Shown one piece after another: positions 22,598-29,850 of a stretch of DNA of 46,340 nt. The position numbers and the translations under genes are program-made. This DNA is from an uncultured Eubacteriales bacterium (GTDB lineage: Bacteria > Bacillota > Clostridia > Oscillospirales > CAG-272), in contig CAJJIY010000011.1 in the NCBI GenBank assembly GCA_905187695.1, forward strand, positions 1 through 46,340. Direction: 5' to 3'. Position 1 is the first letter of the stretch. Each line of letters opens with the position of its first letter. The notes below the pieces were generated by a model. That model saw only the letters and a list, made by a program, of their open reading frames with translations, had not been told where the DNA came from and did not search any database.

Positions 22598-23419
22598 ATG
22601 ATCTACCGTACTGTCACGCTGGCTCCCTATGAAGGAGCCACGCTCACCGCTATCTGCGTTTCCAACACCCCCGAACTGAAACAGCCCCCCCGCCGTGCCG
22701 TGGTGGTCTGTCCGGGCGGCGGATACAACATGCTTTCCGACCGGGAAGCCGAACCGATTGCGACGCAGTTCCTGGCCGCCGGTTTTGCCACCTTTATCCT
22801 GCGTTATACCGTTGGCGATGGGGCAGCGAATTTTGCGCCGCTTTGCCAGGTGGCGCTGGCGATCCGCCATGTGCGCGAGCACGCGGCCGAATACAATGTG
22901 GACCCCGATTATGTTTTCACCTGCGGTTTTTCCGCCGGCGGACATCTGGCCGCTTCGGCCGGCATTCTGACCGACCACCCTGCCGTGCAGAAACTGATGG
23001 CCGATGCGCCGGCCGATATTGCCCGTCCGACGGGCATGATTCTGGCCTATCCGGTCATTACCGCCGGCGAAAAGGCACATCACGGTTCCATTCACAAGCT
23101 CTGCGGCACGAAGACTCCCACCAAGGAAGAAGAGGACCGTTTTTCGCTGGAGCTCCATGTCAGCGACAAAACGCCGCCGGCCTTTATCTGGCACACTTTC
23201 AGCGATGAGGCCGTTCCGGTCGAGAACTCGCTGTATCTGGCACAGGTCATGTCCGAACATCACATTCCGGTGGAAATGCACATTTTCCCCTACGGCCACC
23301 ACGGTCTGGCGCTGGGTGATGAGCGCACCATGTCCGGCAGGGACACGCTCATTCACCCCTACGTTTCCTGCTGGGTACCGCTGGCCGTGCGCTGGGTCAA
23401 CGAATTCGGAAAATGGTAA
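22598..23419 (+). CDS. Alpha/beta-hydrolase, acetyl esterase type
   Basis: 273 residues, no signal peptide, so probably cytosolic. The oxyanion loop is CPGGGY (38-43), the nucleophile elbow GFSAGGH has Ser112, and Asp203 in TFSDEAVPV and His235 in PYGHHG complete the triad. The layout fits small acetyl-xylan or related carbohydrate esterases that deacetylate imported oligosaccharides. It stands alone with its own promoter and terminator, so the substrate stays open. GAAAGGAG precedes the ATG. Confidence 0.85.
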   Translation: MIYRTVTLAPYEGATLTAICVSNTPELKQPPRRAVVVCPGGGYNMLSDREAEPIATQFLAAGFATFILRYTVGDGAANFAPLCQVALAIRHVREHAAEYNVDPDYVFTCGFSAGGHLAASAGILTDHPAVQKLMADAPADIARPTGMILAYPVITAGEKAHHGSIHKLCGTKTPTKEEEDRFSLELHVSDKTPPAFIWHTFSDEAVPVENSLYLAQVMSEHHIPVEMHIFPYGHHGLALGDERTMSGRDTLIHPYVSCWVPLAVRWVNEFGKW

Positions 23420-23429
23420 AAAAGAAAAG

Positions 23430-23459
23430 CGGGCGGGGCAAATGCCCCGCCCGTTTTTT
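23430..23459. terminator. Intrinsic terminator after the esterase
   Basis: GGGCGGGGCA-AA-TGCCCCGCCC followed by GTTTTTT. It is preceded by an A-rich stretch, so it may also serve hpf on the other strand. Confidence 0.88.
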
Positions 23460-23483
23460 AACCCCGTCCGGTGCCTTCCGGGT

Positions 23484-24002
23484 TCAGTTTTCGATGATAA
23501 GCCCATAGTCGCCGTCTTTGCGACGATAGACCACACAGGGCTTATCCGTGTCCGCGTCCCGGAACACAAAGAACAGATGTTCCAGCAGATTCATCTGCAA
23601 AATGGCCTCTTCCACCGACATAGGTTTAACGGGGAATGTCTTGGTACGGATGCGGAATTCGCCCTCCTCGGCTTCTTCGTGTTCGCCGGGGACCGGCTCG
23701 AAAGCACCGCTGCGCAATCGCCTTTCCAGGCGCGTCTTGTTTTTTCTGATTTGGCGTTCCAGCGCTTCGATCGCGCCGTCCAGCGCGGTCTGGAAGGTGT
23801 CCGCCCCTTCCTCGCTGCGGAAAATGGTGCCTTTATAGTAGATGGTGATCTCAACATACTGCAGATCATGACGGCAACTGAATAAGACAATCGTTTCCGC
23901 TTCGTCGTCAAAAAAACGATCGAACCGCGTCATCTTCTTTTCCGTAAGCGCACGCAGGGAGGCACGCACCGTCAATTGCTTTCCGCTGATGGTCAGTTTC
24001 AT
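23484..24002 (-). CDS. hpf: Ribosome hibernation promoting factor, long form (HPF)
   Basis: 172 residues. The N-terminal ribosome-binding domain (1-100) starts KLTISGKQLTVRASLRALTEKK and has the two-helix/four-strand pattern. A Glu-rich linker leads to the C-terminal dimerisation domain (122-170) with KPMSVEEAILQMNLLEHLFF and YRRKDGDYGLI. The long form pairs 70S ribosomes into inactive 100S dimers in stationary phase. AAAGGCGG precedes the ATG. Confidence 0.94.
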   Translation of the reverse strand: MKLTISGKQLTVRASLRALTEKKMTRFDRFFDDEAETIVLFSCRHDLQYVEITIYYKGTIFRSEEGADTFQTALDGAIEALERQIRKNKTRLERRLRSGAFEPVPGEHEEAEEGEFRIRTKTFPVKPMSVEEAILQMNLLEHLFFVFRDADTDKPCVVYRRKDGDYGLIIEN

Positions 24003-24058
24003 AGCTGTTCCGCCTTTCTGTATCCTGTGGAGGTTCTTTCCTCTCTTGATACAGCTAT

Positions 24059-24087
24059 ATTATAGCACACTTTTTATTAAAAATAAA
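24059..24087 (-). promoter_or_regulatory. Promoter of hpf
   Basis: On the minus strand, a consensus TATAAT (24064-24059) with a poor -35 (TTTATT, 24087-24082) at 17 bases. A weak -35 would fit growth-phase or activator control, which is inference. Confidence 0.5.
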
Positions 24088-24135
24088 TAGCTTTTTCTGT
24101 CACTTGGCTGAATTTTCTGTGAAAATCAAAGAAAT

Positions 24136-24837
24136 TTACGCTCTGTCGGATTCTTGGGTTTCTGCCCGGAGGAAAGGCGAATGTGTATTTTCAAAACGGC
24201 GCAGTGAAAAATCCAGCACAATATAAAGCAGCGAAAGCACGCCCGTTAAAAGCAACGGCAGATCAAACCGGATATACAGCGCAATGGTGCTGTCCACCTT
24301 GAACATCCGGGCACTGATAAAAGCAAAAATCTGGGGATACAGCGCGGCCGCCACGAAAAAGCAGACATCGACCGCGGCCAGAATCCGATTGGGGAAAAAA
24401 GTGAGATAAAGCAACCGGAACCGCTCGCTTTGCCCTTTTTTCTTTCCCATATCGGCCCCCACGGCGCAGACCGCCGACAGGACCGCGAAAAAAAGACCGA
24501 TACAAAAGAACAGGAAACAAAGAATGACCCCCGTGGCCAACACGAAATAGATCTGATGGCCGCTTTCGGAAGAACCGATGGCGGCACGCGCCTCCCGCAG
24601 GGTCTCAAAGGACAGGCGCAGGGGAGAAATCAGCAACTGCACACCGCGCTGCAGGGCGCGGACCGAGTGAAAAGCGCCCGATACCACCAGTGTGATGCCG
24701 CACAAAAGGGGCAAACAGTATTTAAAAAGAAAAAGAATGTGCAAAAAAGTACCGGAACGGAATCTGTTTTCGGCCTTTTTCGATTCTTCCCCGGTCTCTT
24801 TCCCGCAGGCTTCACCGTTTTCTTCTTTATCCGTCAT
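24136..24837 (-). CDS. Membrane protein of unknown function
   Basis: 233 residues that I do not assign to a family. A charged cytosolic N-terminus (1-30) is followed by four hydrophobic segments (about 32-55, 97-127, 150-172, 190-212) and a charged tail. GKKKGQSERFR separates helices 2 and 3. Its ATG overlaps the HD-domain gene stop (ATGA), so the two are made together, which suggests a functional pair. Confidence 0.7.
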   Translation of the reverse strand: MTDKEENGEACGKETGEESKKAENRFRSGTFLHILFLFKYCLPLLCGITLVVSGAFHSVRALQRGVQLLISPLRLSFETLREARAAIGSSESGHQIYFVLATGVILCFLFFCIGLFFAVLSAVCAVGADMGKKKGQSERFRLLYLTFFPNRILAAVDVCFFVAAALYPQIFAFISARMFKVDSTIALYIRFDLPLLLTGVLSLLYIVLDFSLRRFENTHSPFLRAETQESDRA

Positions 24838-25436
24838 TGATCTTTGTTCCCTTCCAGAAAATAAGTAGCTTCCATATCGGCCGTAAAAAGTGCCACCGCC
24901 AGCGGAAATCTGGAAAAGGCCGAACCCACGGTGTTGTTGTCCTCACATCCCGAAAAGCCCATGTGATACCGGATGGCAAAAGCCTCGTCGCGCGTCAGGC
25001 GCATGAAACCCGAAATGATGTAGACCGATTTTTCCCCGTGGCCGTAAGGAAGTTCATCCTCGATGGTATAGTAAGGCACCGCCTTCCACGCGCCGTTTTC
25101 TTTGACATTCCGCGTGCTTTCCTTATAAAAATTGATTTTGCAAAGATCATGGAGCAACGCGGAGATGGCAATGCTCTCCTCGCTGGCGCAAAGGCCGTAG
25201 ACTTCCCGGACGCGGGGGCGCGAAAGATAATCGCAAAGGCAGTCGTAGACATTGAGCGAATGTTCCAGCAAACCGCCGGGATGCGATCCGTGATAGCGGG
25301 TGCTGGCCGGGGCGGTGAAAAAATCGCAGTGGTCGGAACACAGGTAGTCCAGCAGTTTTTCTGCCCCTTCCCGGTGGATCTTGTTTTTGAAAATGGAGAT
25401 GAAGCGCTCTTCGTTGCTCATGTTTTCGCCGATCAT
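24834..25436 (-). CDS. HD-domain phosphohydrolase
   Basis: A 200-residue cytosolic protein with the HD metal-binding pattern: His59 in GGLLEHSLNV, His96-Asp97 in SALLHDLCK, then GHGEKSVYI and a final helix with ALFTADMEATYF. It resembles the HD domain of YhaM-type nucleases and other nucleotide phosphohydrolases; it lacks an OB domain. The substrate is unknown. ATG at 25436 follows GGGAGG by 6 bases. Translationally coupled to the membrane protein downstream. Confidence 0.8.
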   Translation of the reverse strand: MIGENMSNEERFISIFKNKIHREGAEKLLDYLCSDHCDFFTAPASTRYHGSHPGGLLEHSLNVYDCLCDYLSRPRVREVYGLCASEESIAISALLHDLCKINFYKESTRNVKENGAWKAVPYYTIEDELPYGHGEKSVYIISGFMRLTRDEAFAIRYHMGFSGCEDNNTVGSAFSRFPLAVALFTADMEATYFLEGNKDQ

Positions 25437-25466
25437 ATTCTGCCTCCCGAATTTTTCTGATATTTT

Positions 25467-25495
25467 ATTGTATCATTTTTTTTGCCGCTTGTAAA
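25467..25495 (-). promoter_or_regulatory. Sigma-A promoter of the HD-domain operon
   Basis: On the minus strand, TTTACA (25495-25490), a 17-base spacer and TACAAT (25472-25467). Confidence 0.7.
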
Positions 25496-25522
25496 GATGT
25501 GCCGGAAAATTGTTTCGGACTA

Positions 25523-25551
25523 TGGACAAGTTCCTTTTTCTATGGTATAAT
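25523..25551 (+). promoter_or_regulatory. Sigma-A promoter of the hisS operon
   Basis: TGGACA (25523-25528), a 17-base spacer and TATAAT (25546-25551). The leader is only about 40 bases with one small hairpin (25573-25588), so there is no room for a T-box. Confidence 0.75.
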
Positions 25552-25600
25552 TGTTAAGTATTAAGTTAAACACTCCCCGCTCCGGGAGAAAGGACGCATC

Positions 25601-26908
25601 ATGCAAACACCCAAACTTTCACTGCTCCCCTACAAAGGCACACGGGATTTTTATCCCCGCGACATGAAACTGCGCAACTGGTTTTTCGGAAAGATCAAAG
25701 AAGCGCTGGCCCGTGCCTGCTTTGAAGAATACAACGGCCCGATGCTGGAATCTCTGGACCTTTATATTGCCAAAAGCGGCGAGGAAATTGCCAACGAGCA
25801 GACCTATCACTTTGAGGATCGCGGCGGCCGTCAGCTGGCTGTCCGCCCTGAGATGACCCCCACGGTGGCACGGCTGGTGGCGGCAAAGATCGGCGAGCTC
25901 AACTTTCCGCTCCGTTGGTTTTCCATCCCGAACCTTTACCGTTACGAGCGCCCCCAGCGCGGCCGACTCCGCGAACACTGGCAGGTCAATGTGGATATTT
26001 TCGGCTGCGACACTTTCGAAGCCGACCTGGAAGTGATTTCCACTGCCGTTTCGCTCCTGCGCGCGCTGGGCGCGAAGGACGATATGTTCAAGGTGCACAT
26101 CAACAACCGCCGCTTGTTCAACGATGTCATCGCCCGCATTGCCGGTACCGATGCGGAAGGATCGCGCCGCGTATCCAAGGTGGTGGACCGTAAAAACAAG
26201 ATCCCGCGGGAGGCTTATGTCAAGGATATGACCGAACTGGGTCTTGACGAAGCACAGATCGCGCAGATCGACGCGCTCTACGCCATGAGTGTGGAAGAAG
26301 CCGCCGCGCTCTGCCCCGAATCCCGCGGTTCGCAGGAATTGCTGAGACTTTTCGGAATGCTCCGGGAATGCGGCCTTTCGGAGTGCTGTGTGTTTGATTT
26401 CGGTATCATCCGGGGGCTTGATTATTATACCGGGACTGTTTTTGAAGTCTTTGACGAAGCGCCCGAAAACAACCGCGCCATGTTCGGCGGCGGCCGTTAT
26501 GACAATCTGGTGGGGCTCTTTATCAAGAACGCCAACATTTCGGGCGTCGGGTTCGGCTTTGGCGATGTGACGCTGGAAAATTTTCTGACCACGCACAATC
26601 TCATCCCCGACATTTACGGTGCGGAAAAGAAAGTGCTGGTGACCCGTTTTGACGATGTGCCCTATGAAGCCTATACCGCGCTGGTGGAAGATCTGCGCGC
26701 GGCCGGGATCGCTTCTTCGCTGTATCTGGGTCAAAAGAAATTCGGCAAGCAGATTGACTACGCCGTGAAGGACAACTACAGTCATGTGCTCATCATGGGC
26801 GGCGAGGAATATGCCGCCGGAAAAATGAAGCTGAAAGACCTGGCCACGCGCGAGGAAACCCTGCTGACCAAGGAAGAACTCCTTGAAAAACTGGGAGGCG
26901 CAAAATGA
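25601..26908 (+). CDS. hisS: Histidyl-tRNA synthetase
   Basis: A 435-residue class II aminoacyl-tRNA synthetase that charges tRNA-His. Motif 1 region KGTRDFYPRDM, motif 2 PNLYRYERPQRGRLREHWQ, the histidine-binding RGLDYYTGTVFEVF, motif 3 GGGRYDNLV...GVGFGFG, and a C-terminal anticodon-binding domain from about residue 340 (VLVTRFDD, GQKKFGKQIDYA) are all present. The anticodon domain rules out the HisZ paralogue. First gene of a four-gene overlapping operon. Confidence 0.93.
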   Translation: MQTPKLSLLPYKGTRDFYPRDMKLRNWFFGKIKEALARACFEEYNGPMLESLDLYIAKSGEEIANEQTYHFEDRGGRQLAVRPEMTPTVARLVAAKIGELNFPLRWFSIPNLYRYERPQRGRLREHWQVNVDIFGCDTFEADLEVISTAVSLLRALGAKDDMFKVHINNRRLFNDVIARIAGTDAEGSRRVSKVVDRKNKIPREAYVKDMTELGLDEAQIAQIDALYAMSVEEAAALCPESRGSQELLRLFGMLRECGLSECCVFDFGIIRGLDYYTGTVFEVFDEAPENNRAMFGGGRYDNLVGLFIKNANISGVGFGFGDVTLENFLTTHNLIPDIYGAEKKVLVTRFDDVPYEAYTALVEDLRAAGIASSLYLGQKKFGKQIDYAVKDNYSHVLIMGGEEYAAGKMKLKDLATREETLLTKEELLEKLGGAK

Positions 26909-27447
26909 TCTATCTGTTTCTGGCGGACGGTTTTGAAGAGGTGGAAGCGCTCTGCCCGCTGGATCTTCTCCGGCGTGCGGGATGCGCGGTCACGACGGTC
27001 GGCGTGGGCGGCACCGAAATCCGCGGGGCACACGGGATCACCGTGACGGCAGACATCCCCGCTGAACTTTACAAAGACAGCGCCCCGGAGATGGTGATTC
27101 TGCCGGGCGGCATGCCGGGCGCCAAAAATCTGGCCGCGAGTGCCACGGTGAAAGCCGCCGTAACCGCCGCCGCCACACACGGCGCCTTTCTTTGCGCCAT
27201 CTGCGCCGCCCCAATGATCCTGGGACAAATGGGACTGCTTGCGGGCAAAAAGGCCACCTGCTACCCGGGTTTTGAAGAAAAGCTGAACGGCGCGGACAAA
27301 GTCCGCGACCGTGTGGTACGGGACGGAAATATTATCACGGCCGCCGGCATGGGCGTGGCGCTTCCCTTTGGTCTTTCACTGGTGGAAGCCCTTTGCGGCA
27401 AAGCAAACGCCGACGCGCTCCGCGCCGCCGTGCTGGCAGATGAATGA
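26905..27447 (+). CDS. DJ-1/PfpI family protein
   Basis: A 180-residue single-domain DJ-1/ThiJ fold protein. Cys100 in FLCAICAAP is the nucleophilic elbow and Glu14 in FEEVEAL is its acidic partner; ILPGGMPGA is the third family mark. Members act as glyoxalases/deglycases, redox sensors or, as first named, in thiamine metabolism, so the exact role is open. It overlaps hisS (ATGA) and the cyclo-ligase gene. Confidence 0.88.
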   Translation: MIYLFLADGFEEVEALCPLDLLRRAGCAVTTVGVGGTEIRGAHGITVTADIPAELYKDSAPEMVILPGGMPGAKNLAASATVKAAVTAAATHGAFLCAICAAPMILGQMGLLAGKKATCYPGFEEKLNGADKVRDRVVRDGNIITAAGMGVALPFGLSLVEALCGKANADALRAAVLADE

Positions 27448-28009
27448 AACCGGCCGTCCCGACCCCAAAGCGGCTCTCCGGGCAGAAGTGACGGCCGCGC
27501 GGCGGACGCTTTCCCTGGGTGAAAAGGTCGAACTGGATGCCGCGATCTGTGCGCGCCTTTCGGAATTTTCAGAAGGTTGTGACGGCGTATACGCCTATTT
27601 CCCGATTGGCGGGGAGATTGACCTGCGCCCCTTTTTGCTTGACTGTCTTTCCCGGGAAATACCGCTCTTTTTGCCGCGCTGCGAAGGGGCAAAACTGCGC
27701 TTTTATCGCCTATTCCGCCCGGAGGACGCCCGGCCGGACGCTTTCGGGATTCCCGCTCCGCCCGCCGAAATTCCCGCCCCCGCGCCAACCGCGCAAAGTC
27801 TTTGCGTGCTGCCGGGACTGGCTGCCGGCAAAAACGGAGAACGGCTGGGCTATGGCGGCGGCTTTTATGACCGTTTTCTCCCGGGATTTCCGGGGACATC
27901 GGTTTTCGCGGTCTATGATCGCTTTTTCTTCAAAACGCTCCCGGTCGATGAAAAGGACCGGCCGGCGGATTTTATTCTGACAGAGAAAGGAGTTTTTCCC
28001 CGTGGGTAA
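27440..28009 (+). CDS. 5-formyltetrahydrofolate cyclo-ligase
   Basis: A 189-residue enzyme converting 5-formyl-THF to 5,10-methenyl-THF with ATP. The early KAALRAEVTAARRTLS, the central FPIGGEIDLRPFL, and the ATP loop RLGYGGGFYDRFL near residue 140 define the family. The ATG at 27440 overlaps the DJ-1 gene by 8 bases. A second folate gene in the window after folC. Confidence 0.92.
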   Translation: MNETGRPDPKAALRAEVTAARRTLSLGEKVELDAAICARLSEFSEGCDGVYAYFPIGGEIDLRPFLLDCLSREIPLFLPRCEGAKLRFYRLFRPEDARPDAFGIPAPPAEIPAPAPTAQSLCVLPGLAAGKNGERLGYGGGFYDRFLPGFPGTSVFAVYDRFFFKTLPVDEKDRPADFILTEKGVFPRG

Positions 28010-28928
28010 ATGGATTCCGGAGCGCCCCCCTTATCGCCGGGAACGGCGGATGGCGGGGTATCCCCTGCTGGCTGTTTTTTCGCTGTTTTTCGTTTTTCGC
28101 CTTCTGTGCGAGCGCGGCACCCTGCTTGCCGGACGCCCGGAGCTGACTTTGCTCCTGAAACTCCTGCTTTTTGCGTTGCCGGTGCTCCTGTATTTTTCCT
28201 TGCGACGGCGCTTTTTCCCGATCGCCATCCGGCTGCGGGCGCCGTCTCCCTCGGCCTTCCCCCTTCTCCTTTTCGCCCTTCTCTTCGCGCTGAGCGCCAC
28301 CACCCTGCTTTCGGTGGCTTTCGGCGGGCAAAGCACGCTGGGAAACGGTTTCGGTGCCTTTAATGACTTTTCCGGTAAATCCTTCTGGCGACAGGCCTTT
28401 TATCTTGTCGCAGGCGCGTTGCTCCCGGCCTTTCTTTCCCCTTTCTTTTTTATCGGTACGCTGTGCGGCGAATATGAGCGGCGCGGGCTACTCCGGGCGC
28501 TGATTCTTCCCGCGGTTTCTTTTGCCCTTTTTCCCTTTGATCCTGCCAACTTCCCGGCCTATCTTTTGCTTGGATTTCTGCTGACGCTCCTTTTTTATGC
28601 CACGGATTCGCTTCCTGCGGTCATCGGCTTTTACGGAGCGTACAATCTCCTTCTGCTCTTTGGCGGGCGTTATCTGACGGCGCTCTTTGCTTTCACGGGC
28701 AGCCCGGAAATTCTCTTTTTCTTCTCGATGCTTCTCGCCCTCTCGTCCGGCTTTTTCTTCTGCCGTTCGGCCATCCGGATCTACCGGGAGCGCTCGGAAG
28801 ACGAATGGCCGGATCCAAGACGCCATGTGCCCTTTGCCGTGCAGTTCTACACCTTTCTGGACGCACTGACAGACCCCGCCGTTCTTCTTTCATGGGCCCT
28901 TGCCGTGGCGGCCTTTATCCTGCTGTAA
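28002..28928 (+). CDS. Multi-pass membrane protein, degenerate CPBP (CAAX-protease-like)
   Basis: 308 residues with about eight hydrophobic segments. GEYERRGLLRA sits where CPBP intramembrane proteases carry EExxxR, and GFYGAYNLLLLF where they carry HxxxN; the metal-ligand His is replaced by Tyr, so it is probably not an active protease. The similarity is weak and could be chance. GTG at 28002 follows AAAGGAG by 9 bases and overlaps the cyclo-ligase gene by 8 bases. Last gene of the hisS operon. Confidence 0.6.
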   Translation: MGKWIPERPPYRRERRMAGYPLLAVFSLFFVFRLLCERGTLLAGRPELTLLLKLLLFALPVLLYFSLRRRFFPIAIRLRAPSPSAFPLLLFALLFALSATTLLSVAFGGQSTLGNGFGAFNDFSGKSFWRQAFYLVAGALLPAFLSPFFFIGTLCGEYERRGLLRALILPAVSFALFPFDPANFPAYLLLGFLLTLLFYATDSLPAVIGFYGAYNLLLLFGGRYLTALFAFTGSPEILFFFSMLLALSSGFFFCRSAIRIYRERSEDEWPDPRRHVPFAVQFYTFLDALTDPAVLLSWALAVAAFILL

Positions 28929-28930
28929 AT

Positions 28931-28964
28931 AAAAAAGAGCCTGTCAGCTGACAGGCTCTTTTTT
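28931..28964. terminator. Bidirectional intrinsic terminator
   Basis: A perfect inverted repeat AAAAAAGAGCCTGTCAG/CTGACAGGCTCTTTTTT between the convergent hisS operon and the surface/c-di-GMP cluster. It includes part of the stop codon of the MBL-fold gene. Confidence 0.92.
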
Positions 28965-29844
28965 ATTCGGAGCGACAGGTCAGTGTGCGGCCGTCACTGT
29001 AAAAGATCAGCGTGCCGGAAAGGTCGGTCCGGTAGATCCGGCACTCAAGCGCGGACAATCGCGAAAGCGTGCCGACATCCGGCAGGCCGTAACTGTTGCC
29101 GGCGCCGCAACTGATGGCGGCCATGCGGGGCGCGGCGGCCGCCAGAAATTCCGGCGAGCCGGAGCTGTCCGAGCCGTGGTGCCCGACCTTCAAAAGATCG
29201 CAGGAAAGTTTTTGCGGGCAGGAGGAAAGCAGCGCCGCTTCCCCCTCCTTTTCCAGATCTCCGGTCAGAAGCACAGTTGTTTCGCCATAGGTAACGCAAA
29301 GCACGGTGCTCCCGTTGTTTCCCTGACCGAATCCGGAAAGCAACACTTCCGCTTCGGCGCCGCCAAAAGAAAAACACATACCGGTCTGCGCGGTCACTGT
29401 CGTTGTTCCTTTTTGCTTCAGTTCGCTCACAAAGAGCAAATAGGCCTCTTCGCTTCCCGTTTCGGCCGGCAGAATCACCTGCCCCGGAGTAAACTCCGAA
29501 AGCACCGTGCGGGCATTGCCGTAATGATCCTCATGCGGGTGCGTGACCAGAAAATAATCCAGCTTCTGAACGCCCAAATCGTGCAGGATCACCCGGAGTT
29601 GCGATTCAGCCGAAAACGGGCCGCAATCCACCAACAGCGTTTCTCCGTTGGCACGCAACAAAATGGCATCTCCCTGCCCCACATCCAGCACATAAAGGGA
29701 AAGCCCCTCGGCCTTTTGAGCCCGGCGACGCGAAACAGCGGCGACTCCCACGCGAACAAAACAGGAAAGAAGCAACAGCAAAGCCAGCACGCGCAAGACA
29801 ATCCGCCGTGCGCGGGCAAAAGAGGGAGAAGTGAAAAAAGTCAC
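28963..29844 (-). CDS. ComEC-like metallo-beta-lactamase-fold protein
   Basis: 293 residues. An N-terminal signal anchor (about 17-38) is followed by an MBL-fold domain with LDVGQGDAILLRA, the metal motif THPHEDHYGN, LLTGDLEKEGE and LLKVGHHGSDSSG. This is the soluble C-terminal domain of ComEC/Rec2 without the DNA-channel helices; such stand-alone forms are proposed secreted or surface nucleases/phosphodiesterases. GTG at 29844 has AAAGGAG 9 bases upstream, 6 bases after the EAL-protein stop. Last gene of the surface cluster; whether it acts on extracellular DNA in a matrix is inference. Confidence 0.85.
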   Translation of the reverse strand: MTFFTSPSFARARRIVLRVLALLLLLSCFVRVGVAAVSRRRAQKAEGLSLYVLDVGQGDAILLRANGETLLVDCGPFSAESQLRVILHDLGVQKLDYFLVTHPHEDHYGNARTVLSEFTPGQVILPAETGSEEAYLLFVSELKQKGTTTVTAQTGMCFSFGGAEAEVLLSGFGQGNNGSTVLCVTYGETTVLLTGDLEKEGEAALLSSCPQKLSCDLLKVGHHGSDSSGSPEFLAAAAPRMAAISCGAGNSYGLPDVGTLSRLSALECRIYRTDLSGTLIFYSDGRTLTCRSE

Positions 29845-29850
29845 AACGGT

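Noticed and set aside
25552..25600. T-box leader for hisS
   Set aside because: The leader is only about 40 bases, with no specifier stem or T-box sequence.
25601..26908. HisZ (ATP-phosphoribosyltransferase regulatory subunit)
   Set aside because: A full anticodon-binding domain follows the catalytic core, and no his biosynthesis genes are nearby.
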